64,000 nucleotides of DNA from Roseibium sp. MMSF_3412 (lineage in GTDB: Bacteria > Pseudomonadota > Alphaproteobacteria > Rhizobiales > Stappiaceae), in assembly GCF_030733265.1 (NCBI RefSeq), contig NZ_JASHJI010000012.1:62001-126000 (forward strand), given 5' to 3'. Under the pieces are notes generated by a model that was given only the letters and a program-made list of their open reading frames with translations, did no database searches and had not been told where the DNA came from. This document shows positions 45,389 to 53,246 of the stretch, piece by piece; position 1 is the stretch's first letter; each line of letters starts with the position of its first letter. A program made the position numbers and the translations under genes.

Positions 45389-45404
45389 AAATAATATCGA
45401 TTTT
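45389..45404 (-). promoter_or_regulatory. Shared 16-mer in the FAH/YciI divergent promoter
   Basis: On the minus strand this is AAAATCGATATTATTT, identical to the site before the GntR regulator at 37658. The final TT overlaps a TTGACA at about 45383-45388 read toward the FAH operon, so binding would mask its -35 region. Confidence 0.65.
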
Positions 45405-45433
45405 TTTAATCTAAGAAAAATTGGAGGTGCTGC

Positions 45434-45820
45434 ATGCCGAAATGGAACGACTACAAACGTATGGCCAAGGAGCGCGGATCCCTTGCTCTGGAACTCTATG
45501 TCGTGAACACGATTCCTTCCGGTCCGGACGCCGATCTGCCCGGTACCCTGCCCGATCATCTCGCGTACCAGGGCAGGATGGAGCAGGAAGGAAAGCTGGT
45601 TTTCGCAGGTCCTGTCTCCGATGCATCCGGTGAGAATCTGGAGGGCGAAGGCATGATCATCTACAGGGCGCCTTCGCTGGAAGAGGCCAGGAGCTACGCA
45701 GCCGAAGATCCCATGCACAAAAAGGGTGTGCGGACATTCACCATCCGCCGCTGGCTTGTGAACGAGGGCAGCTTCACGGTTTCCGTCGGCCTTTCGACGA
45801 AACGTGTCGAAATGTCCTGA
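45434..45820 (+). CDS. YciI-like (YCII-domain) protein
   Basis: A 128-residue protein with the ferredoxin-like YCII fold: ELYVVNTIPSGPDADLPGTLPDHLAYQGRMEQEGKLVFAGPVSD contains the conserved His (DHLAYQ) and GPV/D motifs. Related proteins include a chlorohydroxyquinol dehydrochlorinase of chloroaromatic degradation, so a catalytic role on ring products is possible. GGAGG precedes the ATG. It is divergent from the FAH operon, and the shared 16-mer lies between them. Confidence 0.8.
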   Translation: MPKWNDYKRMAKERGSLALELYVVNTIPSGPDADLPGTLPDHLAYQGRMEQEGKLVFAGPVSDASGENLEGEGMIIYRAPSLEEARSYAAEDPMHKKGVRTFTIRRWLVNEGSFTVSVGLSTKRVEMS

Positions 45821-45979
45821 CAGGCGCGAAGCGATCGGATTGCCTCACCAAAAGGACAATTGGGCAAGGCCTGATGCTCGGCCTATGATTTGCTGCGCAG
45901 AGCCTGTTGCAGCCGCTTGCGTGCGCCTTCAAGGATCGCCGCCGCGGCGTCGAGATGTTTACAGCCCCAGGAGAACGCG

Positions 45980-47257
45980 ATGACCATCCTCGGAGATTTG
46001 TTGTCGACCATCTTTGAACGCAGATACCTGGCCGCTGTGCTCGACAAACCCGATTCCCGCTCGATGGAAGAACTGATCACCGCACTTGTCGGTGCGACCG
46101 GCGAGATCACCGGACTGTCGGCTGCCAATCACATCCTGAAGCGCTACCAGGCAATGGATGACGAGGAAAAACTCTCGTTTTTCCGGCATCTGGCAAGCGA
46201 CATGAACATCGACCCCGACAAGGTGCGCAGCACGCTGGATGACTACGAGAACAACCCGAGCAAGCAGAGCTACCGGGCTTTCATGACGGCCGTTGAACCG
46301 GACCGGCAGGAACTCATCAGGCGGTTGAACCAGATCCCCGGGGCGACGGAAATCCTGGTGAAGATGCGGGCCGACCTTCTGACACTTGGCAAGAACGATC
46401 CCGAACTCCAGGCGCTCGATCAGGATTTCAGGCACCTGTTCGTGTCCTGGTTCAACCGGGGATTTCTGGTTCTGCGGCCGATCAGTTGGGAAAGCCCTGC
46501 ACATATCCTGGAAAAGATCATCGCCTATGAATCCGTTCATGAAATCGCCAGCTGGGAAGACCTGCGCCACAGGCTTGTGCCGGATGACCGCCGCTGTTTC
46601 GCATTTTTCCACCCGACCATGCCGGACGAACCGCTGATCTTTGTGGAGGTGGCGCTGACAGGCGACATTCCCGGTTCCATTCAGCAGCTTCTTACCGACG
46701 AGCGCGAGATCATTGCAGCAGACGCGGCAAAGACGGCCGTCTTTTATTCCATATCCAACTGCCAGGCGGGTCTTGCCGGGATTTCGTTCGGAAACTCCCT
46801 GATCAAACAGGTTGCGTCCGATCTGGCGTCAGAATTGCCGGGACTGAAGTCCTTTGTCACATTGTCGCCGATCCCCGGTCTGACCAGGTGGCTGACATCT
46901 CAGGACATCGCTTTTGAAGACTCAGATACGAAGCAACTGAGGACACTTGCCGCCTATTATCTGATGTCCGCAAAACGCCCCGACGGCGAACCTGTCGACC
47001 CGGTTGCCCGCTTTCACCTTGGAAACGGCGCCATGATCCACGCCGTCCACGCGGTCGCCGACACGTCTCCAAAGGGGCGTGCGCAATCAGCCGGGGTTAT
47101 GGTGAATTACCTTTACGACCTTGCCAAAGTGGCCCAGAACCACGAGAGATTTGCCACAACACAGGAAATTGCCGCATCAAGCGAGATCCGCAGTCTCAAT
47201 GCAGCGGCAAAAAAACAGGATCTGCACCCGACGGAACCTGAACAGGCCAGCGCCTGA
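45980..47257 (+). CDS. Malonyl-CoA decarboxylase
   Basis: A 425-residue MCD-family enzyme that decarboxylates malonyl-CoA to acetyl-CoA. It has the N-terminal helical domain (about 1-130) and the GNAT-like catalytic domain with FAFFHPTMPDEPLIFVEVALTG, YSISNCQAGLAGISFGNSLIKQV and the C-terminal ARFHLGNGAMIHAVHAVADTSPKG, the likely catalytic Ser/His region. The ATG at 45980 follows CAGGAGAAC; the extension to 45890 is unconserved. A malonate transporter or ligase is not nearby, but the RutE-like enzyme in the preceding cluster would connect to malonyl metabolism. Confidence 0.92.
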   Translation: MTILGDLLSTIFERRYLAAVLDKPDSRSMEELITALVGATGEITGLSAANHILKRYQAMDDEEKLSFFRHLASDMNIDPDKVRSTLDDYENNPSKQSYRAFMTAVEPDRQELIRRLNQIPGATEILVKMRADLLTLGKNDPELQALDQDFRHLFVSWFNRGFLVLRPISWESPAHILEKIIAYESVHEIASWEDLRHRLVPDDRRCFAFFHPTMPDEPLIFVEVALTGDIPGSIQQLLTDEREIIAADAAKTAVFYSISNCQAGLAGISFGNSLIKQVASDLASELPGLKSFVTLSPIPGLTRWLTSQDIAFEDSDTKQLRTLAAYYLMSAKRPDGEPVDPVARFHLGNGAMIHAVHAVADTSPKGRAQSAGVMVNYLYDLAKVAQNHERFATTQEIAASSEIRSLNAAAKKQDLHPTEPEQASA

Positions 47258-47441
47258 TCCAGCCTCCCGTATCAATGAAAAATCCGTACCGTTTGGCTCG
47301 CACTCAGGTCAAACGGCACCCTTCGTCATTATTTTGACGCAAGAGACGATCAGGAGGGGCCGACTTTACGACAGTGCGCGCATCTGACCGGCGGCAAACC
47401 GACTTGTCCGGCATTGGCCTCGCGCAAGACAAGACAAAAAC

Positions 47442-49130
47442 ATGACCATCGACTTTACGCAGATCTTCCAGCAGGATTCGGTGCTGGTGATCTTCACGAT
47501 CATCGCGATCGGTTACCTGATCGGCAATATCCGCATCGCACGGTTTGAAATCGGCGTCACCGGTGGCGTGCTGCTTTGCGCTCTCATGTTCGGGCACTAC
47601 GGCTACACGATCGACCCCATCGTTCAGGCGATCGGCTTCACGCTTTTCATCTATTCCGTCGGCTGGCAGGCCGGACCTCAGATCCTAAACGTGATGCGTC
47701 AGGACGGACCCAAGTATCTGGTCCTGACAATCTTCATGGCGGGCGGGTCCTTCCTTCTTGTGCTCGGCCTTGCCTGGATGACGGGTCTTTCCAACTCCTT
47801 TTCCGCCGGGCTGATGGCCGGCAGCCTGACAAGCACGCCAACCCTGGTCGGGGCGCAGAATGCGGTTTCGTCCGGGCTTGTGGCACCCGCTGCCGGACAA
47901 ACACAAAACAGCCTTATCGAGAGCATCAGCGTCGCCTACGCGATCACTTATATCTTCGGCACGGTAGGCCTTCTCCTGATCGTGAAACTGTTGCCGAACC
48001 TTCTGCGTGTCGACCTGGCGGCAGCAGCTGAAACCTTTGCAAACGAACGCGGCTTCAAGCAGGAAAATGTCGAGGACACGATCGACCGGCCGATCCTGCG
48101 TGCTTATCTCATCGACGATCCGGACCTTGACGGCCTCACGATCGCGCAGGCGCTGACGGCCCGTTCACCGAAGGAGATCAGCGTCAGGTCGCTTTACCGG
48201 CTGAAGCGCGGAGCCGAACTGATCGATCCTGAGCCCAGCACGATCATCGAAGTCGGAGACAAGGTTGCCGTCTTCGCAACGCCCGAAGAACACGCCAAGG
48301 CAAGAGACCTTTACAACCTGGGCGCCGAGGTTCTGGACCGGGATCTGATCGATGCCGTCGTCGATGTGGCGGAAGTCGTGGTCACCAATCCATATGCGGT
48401 CGGCAAATCACTTGAGCAGCTCGGCATATACGAACGCCACGGCTGTTACCTGACCCGGATTACCCGGTCCCAGATCCAGCTGCCCCTTGCCACCGGAACG
48501 GTTGTCCAGCGTGGAGACGTGATGATCCTGACCGGGGAACGCCGCGCGCTCGACCGGGCCATTTCAGAACTCGGCGCGGAAGATCGAAAAGCTGTCGAAA
48601 CGGACCTGCTGACCTTTGCGGCCGGCATCGTGTTCGGCCTGCTGCTCGGTCAGATCACTGTCAGGATCGGCGAGATTGATGTCGGCATCGGCACGGCCGG
48701 CGGATTGCTGGTTGCCGGTATCTGCGTTGGTTTCCTGCGTGCCAACCGTCCGACCTTCGGCCGCATGCCGGCCGCGGCACGGTTCATCATGATGGAGCTC
48801 GGTCTGCTGCTGTTCATGGTCGGGGTGGGACTGAATGCCGGCGGCGGGATCGCCAATGCAATCGGGTCCGTCGGCCCGGTCCTGTTCCTGTCTGGCGTGA
48901 TCGTCACCTGCCTGCCGCTGCTGTGCGGGTACGTCTTCGGGCGGCTGGCCCTCGGCATGAACCCGGCGTTGCTCCTGGGCGCGCTTACCGGTGCCATGAC
49001 CAGCACCCCCGCCCTCGGTATCGTGCAGCAGGCGGCCAAGAGCACGGTCCCGGCACTCGGATATGCGGGCACTTATGCCCTTGCGAACGTGTTGCTCACG
49101 CTCGCGGGCACCCTGATCATGTTGCTGTGA
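47442..49130 (+). CDS. AspT-type aspartate:alanine exchanger-family transporter
   Basis: A 562-residue membrane protein with two homologous halves of about five helices separated by a cytoplasmic region (about 200-370) holding two TrkA-C-like domains (LTARSPKEISVRSLYRLKRGAELIDPEPSTIIEVGDKVAVF and a second copy). The twin signatures GSLTSTPTLVGAQNA and GAMTSTPALGIVQQA mark the duplicated transport core of the AAE family. Substrates in the family include dicarboxylates and amino acids. It is monocistronic after malonyl-CoA decarboxylase; substrate unknown. Confidence 0.9.
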   Translation: MTIDFTQIFQQDSVLVIFTIIAIGYLIGNIRIARFEIGVTGGVLLCALMFGHYGYTIDPIVQAIGFTLFIYSVGWQAGPQILNVMRQDGPKYLVLTIFMAGGSFLLVLGLAWMTGLSNSFSAGLMAGSLTSTPTLVGAQNAVSSGLVAPAAGQTQNSLIESISVAYAITYIFGTVGLLLIVKLLPNLLRVDLAAAAETFANERGFKQENVEDTIDRPILRAYLIDDPDLDGLTIAQALTARSPKEISVRSLYRLKRGAELIDPEPSTIIEVGDKVAVFATPEEHAKARDLYNLGAEVLDRDLIDAVVDVAEVVVTNPYAVGKSLEQLGIYERHGCYLTRITRSQIQLPLATGTVVQRGDVMILTGERRALDRAISELGAEDRKAVETDLLTFAAGIVFGLLLGQITVRIGEIDVGIGTAGGLLVAGICVGFLRANRPTFGRMPAAARFIMMELGLLLFMVGVGLNAGGGIANAIGSVGPVLFLSGVIVTCLPLLCGYVFGRLALGMNPALLLGALTGAMTSTPALGIVQQAAKSTVPALGYAGTYALANVLLTLAGTLIMLL

Positions 49131-49205
49131 AGCTCGTTCCACACTTTCGAGCCACTCCGGGCCCGACCCGGCTTGCGCCCTGCGCGCTTGGCACTGACCG
49201 TTCCC

Positions 49206-50801
49206 TCAGGGTTTCGGACGACCGGAGAGCGCAGCGGTCAGGCGGGCGTCTTCCAGATAGGGGTCGTGACCAAAGCGGATCAATCCCTGTCGCTGGACCC
49301 AGACGGACTGGTGTGAAACCACGGCCATCAGCCCGCCACGGGCGGGAAAGGTGACCGTGTCCTGCCTGGAAATCCGGTCTTCGATCCCATCGGCAGGCAA
49401 GACGCGCGGCTCGATGATCTGGTCCAGGATATCCAGTCCGTTGATGATCCCGAAGGCAGTCTTCGGAAGATAGGGATTGCAGAAAAGGTCATCCTCGGGC
49501 GCCGCCGACAGATCAAACAGCTGCAGTCTCTGCTCCTGCCGCAGCCGGTAGGCATACTGGCCAAGCGGGTTCTCGCTGGAAGCTGGCAGAAAAAGCGCAT
49601 ATTGCTCCCGGTTGCTTGCCCGCTCGATATCGCGCAGGCTCGCTTCCTTCCAGGGAAGCGCATCCAGCGGGACATCTGCACCGCTGCGCTTCAGATAGTA
49701 ACCGGCCGCTTCAACCTGCTCGGGGTCCTGCTTGAGGCGCGGCAGCAGTTCCTTTCCGAAAAACTCCCATGGCACCTGCCAAGTCGGGTGGAACGTGACC
49801 GCTTCGATGGTGGTCGCCAGCGTCGTATGGTTTCTGTCCGGGCAGTTCGGATAGGCCTGCCCCTCACGCACAACGCGTCCGTCCTCAAGGAAAACGTAGG
49901 TGTTCTCGCCCTTGTTCACGTAGAGCTGGAGCCGGGAATATTCGTTCGGAAGCCAGCGAATGCGCTCCATGGCATTCGTCAGCTGCTCGATCCGGCGATC
50001 CACCGGTATGTTGAGTGCACGCACCAGTTCGGGCGTGACCTGTCCGGAAATCTCTAGCCCGTAACGAAGATGCGCCTGACCGACCGCGAAGGCCAGGCGC
50101 TTGTCATAGTCCGTATCGTCCGATGCATCGGCCAGAAGACCGTCTTCAAGGAGCCGGCGGCGCAGATCGGGAACGGGCACGGAGCCCGGGTCCAGGAACG
50201 TAAATCCGCCGCCGTCCTGAATGTCGTAGAGATGCTGCAAGTGGCCTTTGAGGCGTCTGTAGGTATCGTCCTGCGGTTGCCAGATATCGATGAACGCCGA
50301 CATTTCCTCGGAGGACGAAAGCCGCGACAGGGCATCGATCGTATCGATGGAGTTGGAGGGCATATAGGCATCGGGATAGAGCACCCGGGGCGAGACGCGC
50401 CCTGCCCTCAGATCGTGCGCAAAGTCCAGGAAATGACCGGTATAGAGCAACTCGACCCAGGCAATATCCGCCGGAGACGAAAGACTGTTGATCGAGAGAA
50501 CCGCATCTTCAAGCACGTCGGCCGGATAGTCTTCCGTCCGCAGACCCTGAAGATAGGCCAGTTGCATCTCGCTGGTGAGCTCGTGGCTGCGCGGCTGGTC
50601 GAGCCAGAGCAGTTGTGCCTCGTCGGAATTGTAGTAGGCCGCGATTTCATTGCGCCGTTTTTCAACGATGAGCGGCAGCCTTTCTGGATTTGACAACAGC
50701 CAGCGGACATTTTTGAGAGCTTCATCCGCCAGGGCTGCTGCCGGCAGCGCAATGGCAAACAAGACAACAACAACTGCAAATCTGGCGATAGCACGCTTCA
50801 T
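49206..50801 (-). CDS. YcbB-like protein with degenerate L,D-transpeptidase domain
   Basis: A 531-residue secreted or anchored protein: signal peptide about 1-25 (ALPAAALA), a YcbB scaffold (about 30-330) with the peptidoglycan-binding-like VPDLRRRLLEDGLL and LRYGLEISGQVTPELVRALNI, then an L,D-transpeptidase-like region with HPTWQVPWEFFGKELLPRLKQDPE. The family's catalytic SHGC[IV]R motif is absent: the expected stretch reads FLPASSENPLGQYAYRLRQEQ... with no His-Gly-Cys, and the only cysteine nearby is in DLFCNP. So it is probably catalytically dead. ATG 50801 follows GAGGG. It is long for a pseudogene and keeps the reading frame, so it is likely functional in another way. Confidence 0.78.
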   Translation of the reverse strand: MKRAIARFAVVVVLFAIALPAAALADEALKNVRWLLSNPERLPLIVEKRRNEIAAYYNSDEAQLLWLDQPRSHELTSEMQLAYLQGLRTEDYPADVLEDAVLSINSLSSPADIAWVELLYTGHFLDFAHDLRAGRVSPRVLYPDAYMPSNSIDTIDALSRLSSSEEMSAFIDIWQPQDDTYRRLKGHLQHLYDIQDGGGFTFLDPGSVPVPDLRRRLLEDGLLADASDDTDYDKRLAFAVGQAHLRYGLEISGQVTPELVRALNIPVDRRIEQLTNAMERIRWLPNEYSRLQLYVNKGENTYVFLEDGRVVREGQAYPNCPDRNHTTLATTIEAVTFHPTWQVPWEFFGKELLPRLKQDPEQVEAAGYYLKRSGADVPLDALPWKEASLRDIERASNREQYALFLPASSENPLGQYAYRLRQEQRLQLFDLSAAPEDDLFCNPYLPKTAFGIINGLDILDQIIEPRVLPADGIEDRISRQDTVTFPARGGLMAVVSHQSVWVQRQGLIRFGHDPYLEDARLTAALSGRPKP

Positions 50802-51085
50802 CCGGTCAACCCTCTGGACGTCTTTGGCTGTCATCATCACATCTTTCAATGTGGCCCGCATCCGATTTTTGTTCAAAGGAATACGCAGGCCCGAGGCCGC
50901 TGGATGTCCGCGGAAACCGGCAAGCCGGGTCTCTCCCGATCCGCTCCCGCACGCGCCGGCGTGCGCAAAAAAGACGGCCGGCCTTTGCTCTTTTTCCATG
51001 AAACTGCCGCTGCGCGCATGTTTTCGCGGCATTAAGCACAATTGCAGTTTCTTCGTGGATCAGTTTCCGCTGGGGGAGTCTGACG
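50802..51085. other. Intergenic region between the YcbB-like and XRE genes
   Basis: Divergent spacer. Apart from the XRE promoter elements listed separately and short in-frame continuation of the YcbB-like frame (which I do not treat as coding), I see no RNA gene or hairpin. Confidence 0.4.
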
Positions 51086-51113
51086 TTGCATTTTATGTCG
51101 CAACGCGTAATAT
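51086..51113 (+). promoter_or_regulatory. Sigma-70 promoter of the XRE operon
   Basis: TTGCAT at 51086-51091 and TAATAT at 51108-51113 with a 16-nt spacer. The -35 box sits inside an inverted repeat (GTTGC...GCAAC, 51085-51104). Confidence 0.6.
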
Positions 51114-51152
51114 TCGTTAAGAGTTTAGTAATAAATCTTACGGGACGCGTAA
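51103..51152. promoter_or_regulatory. Direct repeats ACGCGTAA flanking the XRE start
   Basis: ACGCGTAA occurs at 51103-51110, over the -10 box, and at 51145-51152, between the GGGA motif and the ATG at 51154. The 42-bp spacing is about four helical turns. The placement suits autorepression by the encoded helix-turn-helix protein (inference). Confidence 0.55.
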
Positions 51153-51153
51153 C

Positions 51154-51540
51154 ATGGAATCACCTGCGGGTGAAAACGGCTTCGACGTTACAACCTGGGC
51201 GAACAACGCCATCGAAGCCAGCGGAATGAAGAATACCGAGGTCGCGGATCTGCTCCGGCTGACACCGGCCTCCGTGTCCCGGATTCGAAAGGGAAAACAG
51301 GCTCTCAGTGCAGAACACATGCTGTTGCTGTCACGGGAACTGAAAGCACCGCTGCCCGGCGAGGTTCCCCAGGACACAAGCCGGGATCGCCAGAGCCTGG
51401 ACAAGGAACTGTACCTGAAGGCGCTGGAAAGCGTTGTTGAGCAAAACAACCGGAAACCGGAACATCAACGCATGAACCAGTTCGAAATCCTGGAAAGCGT
51501 GTTCTTTGTCTACGAGGCTCTCGTCAAACTGAAAAAGTAA
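51154..51540 (+). CDS. XRE-family helix-turn-helix regulator
   Basis: A 128-residue protein. Residues about 17-60 are an XRE helix-turn-helix (NNAIEASGMKNTEVADLLRLTPASVSRIRKGKQALSAEHMLLLSRELK). The rest is helical and acidic with a C-terminal VFFVYEALVKLKK, maybe a dimer or partner helix. Its own start is covered by an ACGCGTAA repeat. It is the first of a three-gene group with the 87-residue and PAS-like proteins; target unknown apart from likely autoregulation. Confidence 0.78.
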   Translation: MESPAGENGFDVTTWANNAIEASGMKNTEVADLLRLTPASVSRIRKGKQALSAEHMLLLSRELKAPLPGEVPQDTSRDRQSLDKELYLKALESVVEQNNRKPEHQRMNQFEILESVFFVYEALVKLKK

Positions 51541-51551
51541 CGGTAGAAAAC

Positions 51552-51815
51552 ATGAGTGTGCAGGAATTTACAAAGGAACAGCTCGAGTTCCTTGAACTCT
51601 TTGAAATCGCAGCCAGATACGACTGTCTGTATCTGCTGGACTTTCACTGTTTCAACATGTTCAATCACGACCAGACCAGTCTACTGACGGATACGGAGCG
51701 TGCGGAACTTGCGGTCGAGGCTCGAGGCGACATTTTCGCCGAAGCAATCCAGCGCGGATTCCAGCCGAACCCGGGACCCTTTGGACAGATAGATGAGCAA
51801 GAATACCTTTGTTGA
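51552..51815 (+). CDS. Hypothetical 87-residue protein
   Basis: A small, mostly helical, acidic protein (EFTKEQLEFLELFEIAARYDC..., TDTERAELAVEARGDIFAEAIQRGF) with no signal peptide or motif I recognise. It is 11 nt after the XRE gene and its end overlaps the start of the PAS-like gene by 23 nt, indicating a common transcript and probably a shared role. Confidence 0.6.
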   Translation: MSVQEFTKEQLEFLELFEIAARYDCLYLLDFHCFNMFNHDQTSLLTDTERAELAVEARGDIFAEAIQRGFQPNPGPFGQIDEQEYLC

Positions 51816-52398
51816 GCCACTACCGCTCTCAAATGTAGAGAACGGTCTGGCAGGCGAGCGGGCGCAGTTCCTGCTCAACACCTGGAAAGAAAACCGCGGC
51901 GTCATGATCCGGGACAGCCGGATGACGAAGCTGAGCCCCTGGCTGCTTCTGACGCTTCCCTCCGCCAATCCGGGCGACGTTCCGACGATCACGTTTGCCG
52001 GCAAGGAAACAACCTTCAGACGGTTCTTCCCGCATGCGCTCGATCCGGAGGCGCAAAAGCCGGCGACCAGTTTCCTGCCGCAGGTTTACCGCAAGGGCGT
52101 TGCGGACGGGTATCAGACAGTGTTCAGAGGCGATCCGTGGCTGGATATTCAGCGCACGGGCAACCGCCTTGGCGCGGGTGTTCCCGACATGACGCTCCAG
52201 CGTCTCCTGGTCAGGTTCGAGACCCGCTCGGGGATTGTGAGAATATTCTGTCTGATGGAATTGCTGGAAATCCACGAGCGACGCGATCTATCAGATCGCA
52301 CACATCATCAACGCTATTGCCGGCAAAAATCAGATTGGCATCCAGCGTACCAGGCAATGGCTCGGCCCAGCGCAATGCATGATGGGAACATCTGGTAA
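51793..52398 (+). CDS. PAS-like (PAS_5-type) hypothetical protein
   Basis: A 201-residue protein. The pattern AQFLLNTWKENRGVMIRDSRMTKLSPWLLLTLPSANPG, then TITFAGKETTFRRFFP and ending VRIFCLMELLEIHERRD, recalls single PAS_5 sensor domains of alphaproteobacteria (about residues 20-155). The last 60 residues lie antisense to the next gene and look less conserved. Start ATG at 51793 overlaps the 87-residue gene. A ligand or regulator partner role for the XRE protein is suggested by the operon only. Confidence 0.6.
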   Translation: MSKNTFVEPLPLSNVENGLAGERAQFLLNTWKENRGVMIRDSRMTKLSPWLLLTLPSANPGDVPTITFAGKETTFRRFFPHALDPEAQKPATSFLPQVYRKGVADGYQTVFRGDPWLDIQRTGNRLGAGVPDMTLQRLLVRFETRSGIVRIFCLMELLEIHERRDLSDRTHHQRYCRQKSDWHPAYQAMARPSAMHDGNIW

Positions 52399-52969
52399 AT
52401 CCGCATTCGCGCCAGAACCCGTCCAGAAACGTGTGGCCCTGGATCCAGCCATAGTAGAAACCGGCTCCCCAGTCGTGCAATGCCTCGATCTGGGCGAGCT
52501 GGTTCAACAGCCCGCCAAGTTTGTGCCGTCTCCAGTCGCGGGCCACATAGGTCCCGCCAAGATAGACGACGTCGCCCGTAATGCGCCGTCCGACCCGCGG
52601 CTGGTCTTCTTCCAGAACGACCTGCCCGCCCACGGCATTCGGATAGCATCGGTGAAAATACTTCCGCCAGAAATCCGTGAGCGTCATCGGATATTCCATT
52701 CTGTCGAACCGTGCGCAAACGCGCCCGACCATCTTGCCGTCCTTGTCGGTCAGGGCAAGCCAGAAGGCCTGTGACGGCGTGTAAGTGTTCAGCGTTGGCG
52801 TAAAGTGGCCTTCAAGTGGCGGAAACCCGCTCTCCGCGGCCATGGCTTCAACCAGATCGAAATCGGAACCGCGCCGCAGAACAAGGCCGAGAGACTGAAA
52901 CTCCCGGTCGATCACGCCCCAGGCGCGCTTGACCTGAGCCTTGTCCAACTCAAAATCCAGTCTCTGCAT
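52211..52969 (-). CDS. GNAT-like acetyltransferase
   Basis: A 252-residue protein with a central GNAT-like segment: MVGRVCARFDRM, VVYLGGTYVARDWRRHKLGGLLNQLAQIEAL (the R-x-x-K-L-G-G turn could bind CoA) and GFYYGWIQGHTFLDGFWRECGFTRCSHHALRW. Beginning and end are not obviously conserved. It converges on the PAS-like gene with a 188-nt overlap; both frames read as proteins, so at least one end is uncertain. Substrate unknown. Confidence 0.6.
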   Translation of the reverse strand: MQRLDFELDKAQVKRAWGVIDREFQSLGLVLRRGSDFDLVEAMAAESGFPPLEGHFTPTLNTYTPSQAFWLALTDKDGKMVGRVCARFDRMEYPMTLTDFWRKYFHRCYPNAVGGQVVLEEDQPRVGRRITGDVVYLGGTYVARDWRRHKLGGLLNQLAQIEALHDWGAGFYYGWIQGHTFLDGFWRECGFTRCSHHALRWAEPLPGTLDANLIFAGNSVDDVCDLIDRVARGFPAIPSDRIFSQSPSGSRT

Positions 52970-53246
52970 GGATCTTTCAGCCCGATTGACGTCCGGTTAC
53001 ACGATCTGCAACTCGGTATTGCGCGTCGGTCAACAACCGGTCCCACCGCGCAGGTTGCGACAACAGGGCGGGATGTTATCAGAGTCGGTTTGGGAATTGA
53101 CGCCGTCTCAACACCTTAAACAGGATTTTTTTCCCTTAAGGCATGTTCAATGCATACGTTGCGTCAATCCTGAATGGATTTCCAAGGCGTTCAGGATCGC
53201 ATGACGCGAAAACGGCATTACGCCAAAATTAATTTTGAAGCCGCTC

